Below, piece by piece: positions 21,932-30,457 of a stretch of 64,000 nucleotides of DNA. Origin of the DNA: CAIWHR01 sp963734575 (GTDB lineage Bacteria; Pseudomonadota; Gammaproteobacteria; Burkholderiales; Casimicrobiaceae). Position 1 is the stretch's first letter. The number at the start of each line of letters is the position of its first letter. A program made the translations under genes and the position numbers. The stretch spans positions 186,001-250,000 of the forward strand of contig CAVTHT010000017.1 in assembly GCA_963734575.1 (NCBI GenBank). Reading direction: 5' to 3'. Under the pieces are notes generated by a model. It was given only the letters and a program-made list of their open reading frames with translations, searched no databases and was not told the DNA's origin.

Positions 21932-22621
21932 GTGGAATTCGGCACACCCCAGTTCTGGATCGCAGGACTGGAGATCATCGTCATCAACATCCTGCTGTCG
22001 GGCGACAACGCGGTGGTGATCGCGCTCGCCTGCCGCAACCTGCCGCACAAGCAGCGCAAGCTCGGCATCTTCTACGGCGTGATCGGCGCCGTGGTGCTGC
22101 GGGTCATCCTGACGTTCTTCGCCGTGAAGCTGCTGCAGCTGCCCTATCTGCAGCTCATCGGCGCGGCACTGCTGCTGTGGATCGGCGTCAAGCTGATCGC
22201 CGAGGACGAAGGCGACGGCGAGGAGATCGAGGCGAGCGACAAGCTCATTTCGGCGGTGAAGACGGTGATCATCGCGGACCTCGTCATGAGCCTGGACAAC
22301 GTGATCGGCGTTGCCGGCGCGGCGAAGGGCAGTCTCACGCTCCTGATCTTCGGGCTCGTGATCAGCATTCCGCTGGTGGTGCTCGGCGCGCAGCTCATCA
22401 TGAAGCTGATCGAGCGGTTCCCGATCCTGGTCATCGCCGGCGGCGGTCTGCTCGGCTACATCGCGGGCGAGATCGCCGTCAGCGATTCGGCGGTGCGCGA
22501 CTGGATCGCCGCGACGGCGCCGCAGCTGCACTGGATCGCGCCGACCGTGGGTGTGATCCTCGTCGTCGCGATCGGCATGTGGTTGTCGCGGCGGCAGCGT
22601 GAAGGTGCCGCCACCAGCTGA
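21932..22621 (+). CDS. TerC family integral membrane protein (YjbE/YkoY-like)
   Basis: A 229-residue TerC-family membrane protein with about seven helices. The metal-binding motifs are NILLSGDNAVVIALACRNLP and ADLVMSLDNVIGVAGAAKG, each with the conserved acidic Asp-Asn pair. GTG 21932 follows AGGAGG at 21917-21923. Known family members export Mn2+ or influence metal/tellurite resistance; the role here is inferred only from family. It follows sucD by 129 bases. No yybP-ykoY riboswitch was recognised in that leader. Confidence 0.85.
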   Translation: MEFGTPQFWIAGLEIIVINILLSGDNAVVIALACRNLPHKQRKLGIFYGVIGAVVLRVILTFFAVKLLQLPYLQLIGAALLLWIGVKLIAEDEGDGEEIEASDKLISAVKTVIIADLVMSLDNVIGVAGAAKGSLTLLIFGLVISIPLVVLGAQLIMKLIERFPILVIAGGGLLGYIAGEIAVSDSAVRDWIAATAPQLHWIAPTVGVILVVAIGMWLSRRQREGAATS

Positions 22622-22754
22622 TCGCGCGCGTCGCGGCGGTTGTGCAACACAAGCACGACGCGTCAGCGCACGTTCGTCGCGAAGGCGCATCACACGCTCG
22701 CGGCACCGCGCGCGGGCGGTTACACTCGCGGCCTGACCCACGGCCCCGCGCCTC

Positions 22755-23582
22755 ATGAACTCCGCTTCGCTCGACGTCGCCAGCCTGTCGCACCCGGGAA
22801 TGGTGCGCACCCACAACGAGGACAGCATCTTCGTCGACGCGGCAGCGGGCCTCGCGGTGCTCGCCGACGGCATGGGCGGCTACAACGCCGGCGAAGTCGC
22901 GAGCGGGATCGCCGTGAACGTCATCAGCGGCGGCCTCGTGCCGGAGCTGCGCTCGGAGCGCGAGCTGTCGAAGGTCGACATCGCGACGGGGCTCACGCAT
23001 GCGGCGATGCTGCTGCAGCAGCAGATCGCCGCGGCCAACAAGGGCATCTACGAGGCCGCGCAGGCGCGCCCCGAGTGCGCCGGCATGGGCACCACGCTCG
23101 TGGCCGCCGTGGTGTGCGGCAACCGCATCAGCATCGGGCACATCGGCGATTCGCGCTGCTATCGCCTGCGCGCCGACAAGTTCGAGCAGCTCACGCACGA
23201 TCACTCGCTGCTGCAGGAGCAGATCGACAGCGGGGTGCTCACGCCCGAGCAGGCGAAGTACTCGCTCAACAAGAATCTCGTCACGCGCGCGCTCGGCATC
23301 GAGGCCATCGTGCCCGCGGACATCGCCGAGTATCGCGTCGAAGCGGACGACATCTACCTGCTTTGCTCCGACGGGCTCACCGACATGGTCGATCCGGAGG
23401 CGGTGCACGCGGTGGTTGCGGAGCGCCGGGGCAATCTGCCCGAAGCCGCGGGGCGCCTCGTCGATCTCGCCAACCAGAACGGCGGGCGCGACAACATCTC
23501 GGTGATCCTCGTGCGCGTGCCGCCCGAGTTCCTGCCGAGCTCCGGCTGGGTGCAGCGCTGGCTCGCGAGCAAGAAGACCTGA
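22755..23582 (+). CDS. PP2C-type serine/threonine protein phosphatase
   Basis: A 275-residue PPM/PP2C metallophosphatase of the Stp1/PppA type. Metal-binding and family motifs in order: RTHNEDSIFVD, LADGMGGYNAGEVASG, GMGTTLVAAVV, GHIGDSRCYRL, LLCSDGLTDMV and GGRDNISVILVRV. All key aspartates are present. It should dephosphorylate Ser/Thr-phosphorylated proteins in the cytoplasm. The next gene, three bases later, encodes an FHA protein, the usual phosphothreonine-reading partner. No kinase gene is in view. A TACACT at 22721-22726 is a possible -10. Confidence 0.9.
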   Translation: MNSASLDVASLSHPGMVRTHNEDSIFVDAAAGLAVLADGMGGYNAGEVASGIAVNVISGGLVPELRSERELSKVDIATGLTHAAMLLQQQIAAANKGIYEAAQARPECAGMGTTLVAAVVCGNRISIGHIGDSRCYRLRADKFEQLTHDHSLLQEQIDSGVLTPEQAKYSLNKNLVTRALGIEAIVPADIAEYRVEADDIYLLCSDGLTDMVDPEAVHAVVAERRGNLPEAAGRLVDLANQNGGRDNISVILVRVPPEFLPSSGWVQRWLASKKT

Positions 23583-23585
23583 CCC

Positions 23586-24408
23586 ATGGCCAAGCTGGTG
23601 CTCTTCCTGGAAGACGGCGCCACGCGGGACATCGCGCTCGGCAAGGAGCGCATCACGATCGGCCGGCGCGCCGACAACGACGTGTGCCTGCCGCATCCGG
23701 CGGTGAGCGGCGAGCATGCCGCGATCGTCACGATCCTCAACGACTCGTTCCTCGAGGACCTCGGCAGCACCAACGGCACCCTCGTCAACGGCGAGCCCGT
23801 CCAGAAGCATTTCCTCCGCGATGGCGATCTGATCGACGTCGGCCGGCAGCGGCTCGTCTATCTCGCGGACGATCACGCGCAACCGGATGCGCGCCGGCAC
23901 TACGCCGTGCGCGGTGGGTACGGCTCGGACACTTTCAACGGCGGCGACGAACAGCGCCACGCCGTCCGGCCCGACGCACTGGGACCGGCGCACCGACCAT
24001 CGCGCAACGGGCACCAGTGCGCCCGAGGCGCGGCGCCCACCGCGCTCGGCGATGTCCGCCGACACCGTTTCCGCAGCGCAGAGCTCGGCTGCAGCGGTAT
24101 CGCGCGTGGTCGCCGCACATCTCGACGCCGATCAGCCTCCGCATCTGATCGTGCTTTCCGGGCCGAGCGCCGGGCGCACGCTGGCGCTCACCAAGGACGT
24201 GACCTCCGTCGGCCGCGCCGGCGTGCAGGTCGCGCTCGTGCGCCGCACGCCGCGCGGCTACATCGTGGCAGGGGGCGAAGGCAGCACGCCGCCCCTCGTC
24301 AATGGTGCGGTCGTCGATGGTGCAGGGACGCTGCTCGCGCCCGGCGACGTGATCGAGGTTGCGGGCGCGCGCATCGAATTCTCCGCACCGCCCGATCTGC
24401 CGACGTGA
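23586..24408 (+). CDS. Double FHA-domain protein (one frameshift)
   Basis: About 274 residues with two FHA domains. The first (residues ~1-95) has ITIGRRADNDVCLPHPAVSGEHAAI and DLGSTNGTLVNG, the canonical phosphothreonine-binding Arg, Ser, His and Asn. A break near 23880-23900 moves the rest into another frame: a Ser/Thr/Ala-rich linker, then a second FHA-like domain (LIVLSGPSAGRTLALTKDVTSVGRAGVQVALV ... PLVNGAVV). The second domain lacks the STNG element, so it may be structural only. It is translationally close to the PP2C gene. Partners are unknown; PP2C/FHA pairs commonly regulate secretion or motility machines. Confidence 0.8.
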
Positions 24409-24638
24409 CGTCGGCGTTGCGCTCGCGCAACACCTGTATCGGACAAACCCCGAGCCGTGCTGGCCTTCGGTGCCGCGAGGCGTCACACTCTTGTCCGCAT
24501 CACGTCCGGTCAGTATGCCGCTGGAATATCCCGGGTCGGTAAAGCGCCCCCGCACGCCGCCCGCAGCAGGGGACAATTGCGTTACTGATCAGCTGGTTGA
24601 GCTCTTCGGACGAACGGTCGATTCGGCCCTGCGGTGCT
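24409..24638. other. Intergenic stretch upstream of the pilin promoter
   Basis: Together with the promoter region this is a 319-base gap. I see no convincing ORF, repeat or terminator between the FHA stop and the sigma-54 promoter at 24639. Activator sites for PilR-like enhancer proteins would be expected here, but I cannot identify them by eye. Confidence 0.4.
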
Positions 24639-24654
24639 TGGCATACCCATTGCT
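24639..24654 (+). promoter_or_regulatory. Sigma-54 (RpoN) promoter of the pilin genes
   Basis: TGGCATACCCATTGCT matches the -24/-12 consensus TGGCAC-N5-TTGCW, with the invariant GG and GC at the exact spacing. Transcription would start near 24665, about 63 bases before the pilin ATG. Major pilin genes are known to be RpoN/PilR dependent in other proteobacteria. Confidence 0.85.
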
Positions 24655-24727
24655 CGAAGGAGTCGAGCATCGCTGGAGTGCCCGAATCAAGAACCCCTTG
24701 CCCCCCACCAGAACGGAGAGATAGCTC

Positions 24728-25161
24728 ATGAAGCGCGTACAACAAGGTTTCACACTGATCGAACTGATGATCGTCGTCGCCATCATCGGTATCCTGGCCG
24801 CCATCGCACTGCCGGCGTACCAGGACTACACGATTCGCGCGAAGGTCACGGAAGGCCTGTCGCTCGCGTCCGCGGCGAAGACGGCGGTGGCGGAAACCGC
24901 TGCCAGCCTGGGCGGCCTGGGTAACGTCACTGCAGCCGAAGACCGGCTACAAGCTGACCAACGCGACAACCTACGTGAAGAGCATCACGATCACGGACGC
25001 GACGGGCGTCATCACGGTGACGACGCAAGCCACGGGTGCGACCGCCAATCCGGTGCTCGTGCTGACGCCGACGCAAGCCGCTGCGGAAGATCCGATCACG
25101 TGGGTGTGCACGCACGACGCGGCGACTGGACAAGCACGTGCCGGCCAGCTGCCGCGCGTAA
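24728..25161 (+). CDS. pilA: Type IVa major pilin PilA (copy 1; frameshifted)
   Basis: A type IVa prepilin of about 144 residues. The six-residue leader plus Gly (MKRVQQG) is cut before Phe+1 of FTLIELMIVVAIIGILAA, with Glu+5 present. The alpha-1 continuation is LPAYQDYTIRAKVTEGLSL. Repaired near 24948 (extra G) the globular part reads AAKTGYKLTNATTYVKSITI; repaired near 25128 it ends WVCTHDAATDKHVPASCRA with the C-terminal disulfide cysteines. Stop TAA 25159-25161. A sigma-54 promoter precedes it and a rho-independent terminator follows. Confidence 0.9.
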
Positions 25162-25182
25162 TCGCCTCCGCGCACTCTCCGC

Positions 25183-25215
25183 AAAAGCCCGGACAGAGCA
25201 TCGTCCGGGCTTTTT
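25183..25215 (+). terminator. Rho-independent terminator after pilin 1
   Basis: AAAAGCCCGGAC (25183-25194) pairs with GTCCGGGCTTTT (25203-25214) around an 8-base loop, ending in a T-run. It lies between the two pilin genes and would limit read-through from the sigma-54 promoter into copy 2. Confidence 0.85.
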
Positions 25216-25243
25216 CACGCCCGTCATCCGCCGACACATTGTC

Positions 25244-25680
25244 ATGAACATTGGGAAGCAACGCGGTTTCACCCTGATCGAGCTGATGATCGTGGTCGCG
25301 ATCATCGGCGTCCTCGCCGCGATCGCCCTCCCGGCCTACCAGGACTACACGGTGCGTGCGAAGGTGACGGAGGCACTTTCCGTGTCCCTGCCGGCGAAGA
25401 CCGCCGTCGCCGAAACGGCATGGAGCCTCGGCGGCGTCGCGAAGGTCACGGCCGCGAATACAGGCTACGTGTTCAACGCCAACTCCGCGCCTTATGTCGC
25501 GACGGTGGTGATCACCGACGTTACCGGAGTGATCACGCTCTCGACGCGGGACACCGGCGCAACGGTCGATCCGGTGGTGACGCTCACGCCGAGCGGCCGG
25601 TGCGACTCGAGGATCCGCTCGTGTGGACGTGCAAGGTGACGGCAGGATCGTCGCAGCACGTACCGCCCACGTGCCGCTGA
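25244..25680 (+). CDS. Type IVa pilin (copy 2; one frameshift)
   Basis: A second prepilin of about 145 residues: leader MNIGKQRG, then FTLIELMIVVAIIGVLAA and LPAYQDYTVRAKVTEALS. A break near 25600 shifts the last part, which reads LEDPLVWTCKVTAGSSQHVPPTCR with both disulfide-loop cysteines. It is clearly a duplicate of the upstream pilin (the N-terminal half is nearly identical). It has no obvious promoter of its own and sits just behind a terminator, so its expression is expected to be lower or independently controlled. Confidence 0.88.
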
Positions 25681-25714
25681 GCGCGCTGCTGTAGCGGCTC
25701 GCCGGGTCTCGCTG

Positions 25715-26168
25715 TCAGCGTCCCGTGCTGCCGAAGCCGCCTTCGGCGCGGTGGCTTTCCTCGAACGTCTCGACGACCTCGAACGCCGCCTGCACGACCG
25801 GCACGATGACGAGCTGCGCGAGGCGGTCGAGCGGATGCAGGGTGAACGTCTCGTGGCCTCGGTTCCAGCAGCTCACCATCAGCGGACCCTGGTAGTCCGA
25901 ATCGATCAGACCCACGAGATTGCCGAGCACGATGCCGTGCTTGTGCCCCAGGCCCGACCGCGGAAGGATCACCGCGGCGAGGCCCGGATCGCCGATGTGG
26001 ATCGCAACGCCGGTCGGAACGAGCACGGTGTCGCCCGGTGCGATCACGCAGCGGTGCATCGATGCAGGCGCGCAGATCCATGCCGGCGGATCCGGGCGTG
26101 GCGTAGGCCGGCAGGTGCGGGCGGATGCGCTCGTCCAGCACGCGCAGCGCGATCTTGGCAGCGGTCAT
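25715..26168 (-). CDS. dut: dUTP diphosphatase Dut (one frameshift)
   Basis: Trimeric dUTPase of about 150 residues, hydrolysing dUTP to dUMP. Motifs: AYATPGSAGMDLRAC (motif 1), PRSGLGHKHGIVLGN (motif 2), GLIDSDYQGPLMVSCWNRG (motif 3), FTLHPLDRLAQLVIVPV (motif 4) and the flexible GGFGSTGR C-terminus (motif 5). One frameshift lies near 26055, just after motif 1. It follows coaBC by 47 bases on the same strand, the classical dfp-dut order. Confidence 0.9.
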
Positions 26169-26215
26169 GGAAATTTCGTTCGGTAACGCGCCGGCGATGT
26201 GCACGGCGTTTGGGT

Positions 26216-27420
26216 TCAGCGTGGCGTGCGCGCGGGCAGTCGTGCCGCGATTTCCGCGACGAGACGGCGCGCCAGGGCGAGCTTGTCCATGCGCGGCAAC
26301 GGATGCGCGCCGTCGTCATCGAGGAGCGTCACTTCGTTGTCGTCGCTCGCGAGCGCGTCCTGCACGCGATTGGCGACGATCAGCGGCACGCGCTTGCGCC
26401 GGCGCTTCTCCTCGCCGAGGCGCAGCACGTCCTGGCTTTCGGCAGCGAAGCCCACGCAGTACGGCGGATGCGGGCGCGCCGCGACGCGTCGCCAGGATAT
26501 CGATGGTGGGCGTGAGTGTCAGCGTCAATGGCGCACCGCTCTTCTTGATCTTTTCCGAGGCCACCTGCTCGGGCGTGTAGTCCGCGACCGCCGCGACCCC
26601 GATGAACACGTCGGCGCGTGCAACGTGCGCGTCGACGGCCTGCGCCATCTCCGCCGCGCTGCGCACGTCGATGCGTGTGACGCCGGCCGGTGTCGGAAGC
26701 GACGTCGGGCCGCTCACCAGCGTGACCTGTGCGCCGGCTTCCGCCGCCGCGCGCGCGAGCGCATAGCCCATCTTGCCCGGAGCTCGCATTGGTGATGCCG
26801 CGCACCGGATCGATCGCCTCGAACGTCGGACCCGCGGTGAGCAGCACGTTGCGCCCGGCGAGCACGCGCGGTTGCGGACCGCTCATGACCGCCTCGAAGA
26901 TCTGCTCCGGCTCGAGCATGCGTCCGACGCCGACTTCACCACAGGCCTGGTCGCCACTCCCGGGTCCGAGCACCACCACGTCGTCGGCTTCGAGTCGCGC
27001 GACGTTGCGCTGGTTCGCCGCGTTCGACCACATCTGCCGGTTCATCGCCGGCGCCACGAAGAGTCGTGCGTCGCGTGCGCAGCAGAGCGTCGAGAGGAGA
27101 TCGTCCGCGTGACCCTGCGCCATCTTCGCGAGGAAGTCCGCGGACGCCGGTGCGACGACGATCGCATCGGCGCCGCGCGACAGGTCGATGTGCCCCATGC
27201 CGTTGTCGGCGCCCGACGCCCAGAGCTCCGTCAGCACGGGATGCCCCGAAAGCGCCTGCAGCGTGAGCGGCGTGATGAAGCGGCACGCGGCCGAGGTCAT
27301 GACCACGTCCACGCGCACGCCCGCCTGCACGAAGAGGCGCGTCAGCTCCGCCGCCTTGTAGGCCGCGATGCCTCCGGTGATCCCGAGCACGATGCGCGAG
27401 ATCGCGCGCGCTTCGTCCAT
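26216..27420 (-). CDS. coaBC: Bifunctional phosphopantothenoylcysteine synthetase/decarboxylase CoaBC (frameshifted)
   Basis: Two successive steps of coenzyme A synthesis: cysteine ligation to 4'-phosphopantothenate (CoaB) and decarboxylation (CoaC), about 400 residues. The N-terminal flavoprotein CoaC part has ITGGIAAYKAAELTR, the active-site region AACRFITPLTLQ and PAMNRQMWSN. The CoaB part has LLTAGPTFEAIDPVRGITNASSG, then after a break near 26780 KMGYALARAAAEAGAQVTLVS and AVADYTPE, and after a break near 26490 GFAAESQDVL. ATG 27420 is chosen because AAGG lies six bases before it; ATG 27426 is the alternative. Divergent from radC. Confidence 0.9.
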
Positions 27421-27496
27421 GTTCATCCTTGCGATCGATGCAGGGCAGCAACGCGCGCAGTTTACACTCGGCCGCGTTGTCCCAAGGGTGCGCGTC

Positions 27497-28171
27497 ATGA
27501 CCATGAGCGACTGGCCGTTGTCGGAGCGACCCCGCGAACGCATGCACGCGCGCGGACCCGCGGCATTGTCGGACGCCGAGCTGATCGCGCTCCTGATCGG
27601 CTCGGGATCCAGTGGCGGCAACGCCGTGGATCTCTCGCGTGCGCTCATCGCGCATTTCGGCAGTCTCTCCGCGCTGCTTGCAGCGAGCACGATGCAACTT
27701 GCCGCTGCGCGCGGGCTCGGCCCGGCGAAAGCCGCGAAGCTCGCGTCGGTGCTGGAGCTCGCGCGTCGCGTGCTGACCGAGGAAGCCACGCAGGCCGACA
27801 GTCTCGCGTCGCCGCAGGCCGTCCGCGATTACCTGCGGCTGGCGCTCGCATCGCGGCCCTACGAAGTGTTCCTCGGGCTGTACCTCGACAGCCAGAATCG
27901 CGTGCTCGCGGCGGAAGAGCTCTTTCGCGGCACGCTCGCCCAGACGAGCGTCTATCCGCGCGAAGTGGTCAAGGCCGCGCTCTCGCACAACGCGGCCGCG
28001 ATGATCTTCGCCCACAACCATCCGTCCGGAGTGGCGGAGCCGAGCCGTGCCGACGAGCTCCTGACGCAGGCGCTGCGCCAGGCACTCGCGCTGGTGGACA
28101 TCCGCACGCTGGATCACTTCGTGGTGGCGGGGTCGCGGCTCGTGTCGTTCGCCGAGCGCGGCCTGCTCTGA
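27497..28171 (+). CDS. radC: RadC family protein (JAMM/MPN metalloprotein)
   Basis: A 224-residue RadC/UPF0758 protein. The N-terminal part (PRERMHARGPAALSDAELIALLIGSG) contains an HhH-like region; the C-terminal MPN domain has the JAMM metal motif HNHPSGVAEPSRAD, with the upstream EVFLGLYLDSQNRV strand. ATG 27497 (MTMSDWPLSERP) or ATG 27503 are both possible. Despite the name, a role in recombination repair is not established for the family. Head-to-head with coaBC, as in many proteobacteria, and upstream of rpmB. Confidence 0.9.
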   Translation: MTMSDWPLSERPRERMHARGPAALSDAELIALLIGSGSSGGNAVDLSRALIAHFGSLSALLAASTMQLAAARGLGPAKAAKLASVLELARRVLTEEATQADSLASPQAVRDYLRLALASRPYEVFLGLYLDSQNRVLAAEELFRGTLAQTSVYPREVVKAALSHNAAAMIFAHNHPSGVAEPSRADELLTQALRQALALVDIRTLDHFVVAGSRLVSFAERGLL

Positions 28172-28202
28172 GGCGCCGCGCCCGGCCGGCGACCGTAAAT
28201 GG

Positions 28203-28231
28203 TTGAATGAGGAGCGAATCCGGGCTATAAT
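28203..28231 (+). promoter_or_regulatory. Sigma-70 promoter of rpmB-rpmG
   Basis: TTGAAT (28203-28208) and a perfect TATAAT (28226-28231) with a 17-base spacer. The start would be near 28238, giving a leader of about 66 bases to rpmB. It is the clearest sigma-70 promoter in the window. Confidence 0.85.
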
Positions 28232-28303
28232 GCCGAGCTTTGCTGCGCGCCCGTGGTCACTCCCGGTACGCGGCGGCGCCACACGATCAACGAGGAGCGA
28301 GCC

Positions 28304-28540
28304 ATGGCTCGAGTCTGCCAAGTCACCGGAAAGGCCCCGATGGTGGGCCACAACGTTTCGCACGCGAACAACAAGACGCGCCGCCGGTTCCTGCCCAACC
28401 TGCAGCAGCGCCGGTTCTGGGTCGAGAGCGAGAAGCGCTGGGTCAGCCTGCGGCTCACCAATGCCGGCCTGCGCACCATCGACAAGAAGGGCATCGAGGT
28501 CGTCCTCGCGGAGCTTCGCGCCCGCGGCGAGCGCTTCTGA
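28304..28540 (+). CDS. rpmB: 50S ribosomal protein L28
   Basis: 78 residues, the normal L28 length, starting MARVCQVTGKAPMVGHNVSH and ending LAELRARGERF. ATG 28304 follows GAGGAG. It is the first gene of the rpmB-rpmG pair behind a strong sigma-70 promoter. The frame is intact. Confidence 0.97.
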   Translation: MARVCQVTGKAPMVGHNVSHANNKTRRRFLPNLQQRRFWVESEKRWVSLRLTNAGLRTIDKKGIEVVLAELRARGERF

Positions 28541-28599
28541 CGCATCCGAAAGCGGCCCGCGCCAGCGCGGCCCCTTAGTCCGAGAACGAGGAAAGCACC

Positions 28600-28755
28600 A
28601 TGCGCGAAAAGATCAAGCTCGAGTCGTCGGCCGGCACCGGCCACTTCTACACGACCACCAAGAACAAGAAGCTGATGCCCGAGAAGATGGAGATCAAGAA
28701 GTTCGATCCCGTCGCCCGGAAGCACGTCAACTACAAGGAAACCAAGCTCAAGTAA
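28600..28755 (+). CDS. rpmG: 50S ribosomal protein L33
   Basis: 51 residues: MREKIKLESSAGTGHFYTTT, then KNKKLMPEKMEIKKFDPVAR and KHVNYKETKLK. This is the cysteine-free (zinc-independent) form of L33. A GAGGAAAG site precedes the ATG at 28600. It lies 59 bases after rpmB and is followed by a terminator at 28780. Confidence 0.96.
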   Translation: MREKIKLESSAGTGHFYTTTKNKKLMPEKMEIKKFDPVARKHVNYKETKLK

Positions 28756-28779
28756 GCTGGTCCGCGCAGCACCGAATCG

Positions 28780-28802
28780 AGCCCGCTCCGGCGGGCTTTT
28801 TT
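28780..28802 (+). terminator. Rho-independent terminator after rpmG
   Basis: AGCCCGC (28780-28786) pairs with GCGGGCT (28791-28797) around TCCG, followed by a run of T. It ends the ribosomal protein operon. Confidence 0.88.
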
Positions 28803-28828
28803 GTTTTCTTCTGCAAGGCCCCGACATC

Positions 28829-28994
28829 AGTGGGTCAGGCTTCAGCCCTCCAAAAGCGTTCGGCTGAAGCCGAACCTACGATTCCTGCAGGGCTGCCAAC
28901 ATCTGTAGGTCGGGCTTCAGCCTGACTAAAGGCGTTCGGCTGAAGCCGAACCTACGATGGCCGCCAAGATCTGTGGGTCAGGCTTCAGCCTGAC
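28829..28994. repeat. REP-like palindromic repeat cluster 2 (GTAG head)
   Basis: Five alternating copies of the element found at 3301-3590: forward GTGGGTCAGGCTTCAGCC at 28830, reverse GGCTGAAGCCGAACCTAC near 28862-28879, forward GTAGGTCGGGCTTCAGCC near 28905, reverse at 28934-28955, forward near 28973-28994. The alternating orientation resembles BIME arrangements of REP elements. The cluster lies between two terminators, in the gap between convergent rpmG and the desaturase gene. Confidence 0.82.
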
Positions 28995-29007
28995 CTGCCA
29001 TCCATGA

Positions 29008-29033
29008 AAAAGGCCCGCCGAGGCGGGCCTTTT
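29008..29033. terminator. Bidirectional terminator before the desaturase end
   Basis: AAAAGGCCCGCC (29008-29019) pairs with GGCGGGCCTTTT (29022-29033). A-run and T-run on opposite sides make it usable from both strands. It serves the minus-strand desaturase gene, which stops at 29051, and backs up the rpmG terminator. Confidence 0.8.
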
Positions 29034-29050
29034 CGCATACCGGAGAAGGC

Positions 29051-30253
29051 TTACGCGAAGCGCTTCAATTCCATCGAGAAGCGCGCCAGCGGCGGAATGC
29101 CGGAGGCCTCGGCGCGCTGGCACCAGTCCTGCAGGCGCGCCAGCAATTGCTCGCTGGATTCGGTGGAGCGCTCCCAGAGCCCGTTGAGCTCCTGGCGCAT
29201 GGCGTAGATCGTCTTCAGCGCCTGGCTGCGTTCGACGAGCTGCGACAGCGTCGCGCGTTCGCGTTCCGGCAGGGCATCCGGGCTGTCGGCGGCGAGCCAG
29301 CGCTTGAGGCGCGCCATGTTCGGCAGATGGGCGAGCTCCGCGCGTTCGCGCAGCTGGCGCACCTCGGCGGCGCAGGCTTCGCGCAGGCTCCGCGCGTACC
29401 GCGAGGCCACGGTGTAGCGATGCGTGATCACCGCGTGCAGCGTCGCGAGATCGGGCGCGTGCTTTGCGCTCGGGGCGACCTTCAGCTTCGGCGCGACCTT
29501 GCGGACCGTGGCGAGGCGGAAGAAGGCGAGGATGCGGATGTACATCCAGCCGATGTCGAACTCGTACCAGCGCGACGAGAGCTTGGCCGAGGAGCCATAG
29601 GCGTGGTGGTTGTTGTGCAGCTCCTCGCCGCCGATGATGATCCCCCACGGCACGATGTTCGTGGAAGCGTCCGCACAGGCGAAGTTGCGATAGCCCCAGT
29701 AGTGGCCGATGCCGTTGATGATGCCGGCGGCGGTTACCGGGATCCATGCCATCTGCACGGCCCAGATCGTGGCGCCGATCGGTCCGAAAAGCGCGAGGTT
29801 GACCATCAGCATCAGCCCGACGCCTTCCCAGGAGAAGCGCGTGTAGAGATTGCGCTCGATCCAGTCGTCGGGCGTGCCGCGGCCGTATTTCTCCATCGTC
29901 TCCTGGTTCTTGGCTTCGTCGCGATAGAGCTCGGCGCCCTGCCAGAAGACCTTGCGGATGCCCCGCGTCTGCGGGCTGTGCGGATCTTCCTCGGTCTCGC
30001 ACTTCGCGTGGTGCTTGCGATGGATCGCGACCCACTCCTTGGTGACCATGCCCGTGGTGAGCCACAGCCAGAACCGGAAGAAGTGACTGACGACGGGGTG
30101 CAGGTCGAGGCCGCGGTGGGCCTGATGGCGATGCAGGAAGATCGTGACGCTGGCGATGGTGATGTGCGTGAACACGAGCGCCACCACGACGACGCCCCAC
30201 CAGGGGAGGGGGGTCAGTCCGTTGGCAACGATATCAAGGAAATCAAAGGGCAT
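29051..30253 (-). CDS. Acyl-CoA/acyl-lipid fatty acid desaturase
   Basis: A 400-residue membrane-bound di-iron desaturase of the delta-9 (Ole1/DesC) type. The three histidine boxes are HRHQAHR, HRKHHAKCE and HNNHHAYG. Membrane helices flank them (WWGVVVVALVFTHITIASV and SHFFRFWLWLTTGMV). A C-terminal extension of about 130 residues (after APDLATLHAVITHRY) is charged and helical. ATG 30253 is used because AAGG lies six bases upstream. It introduces double bonds into membrane fatty acids. Exact substrate (CoA, ACP or lipid) unknown. Confidence 0.88.
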   Translation of the reverse strand: MPFDFLDIVANGLTPLPWWGVVVVALVFTHITIASVTIFLHRHQAHRGLDLHPVVSHFFRFWLWLTTGMVTKEWVAIHRKHHAKCETEEDPHSPQTRGIRKVFWQGAELYRDEAKNQETMEKYGRGTPDDWIERNLYTRFSWEGVGLMLMVNLALFGPIGATIWAVQMAWIPVTAAGIINGIGHYWGYRNFACADASTNIVPWGIIIGGEELHNNHHAYGSSAKLSSRWYEFDIGWMYIRILAFFRLATVRKVAPKLKVAPSAKHAPDLATLHAVITHRYTVASRYARSLREACAAEVRQLRERAELAHLPNMARLKRWLAADSPDALPERERATLSQLVERSQALKTIYAMRQELNGLWERSTESSEQLLARLQDWCQRAEASGIPPLARFSMELKRFA

Positions 30254-30309
30254 GGCAGCCTTGTAGGAGCCCGGCGCAGCGGGCGGTTGGGGCAAAACGC
30301 AAGCGCACG

Positions 30310-30315
30310 ATTATA
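30310..30315 (-). promoter_or_regulatory. Candidate -10 of the desaturase gene
   Basis: A perfect TATAAT on the minus strand, placing the start near 30303, about 50 bases before the ATG. No good -35 at standard spacing was seen. The rest of the 204-base gap up to 30457 shows nothing else. Confidence 0.4.
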
Positions 30316-30457
30316 CAGGGCTGGTGAGGATTCCCATGATCAGCGTCAAGGTGACGCATCTCCGGCCCGCTGCATGGACAGCGTGCGCACCCGCCCGTTC
30401 AGTGCCGGGGGCGCAATCGATGGCACCGGGGCGCTCCCGGACGGTGCCGCGAAGCCG

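Noticed and set aside
24900..25600. Programmed frameshifting or phase variation in the two pilin genes
   Set aside because: The breaks are not at homopolymers or slippery sites, both globular halves are otherwise intact, and similar breaks occur in many unrelated genes.
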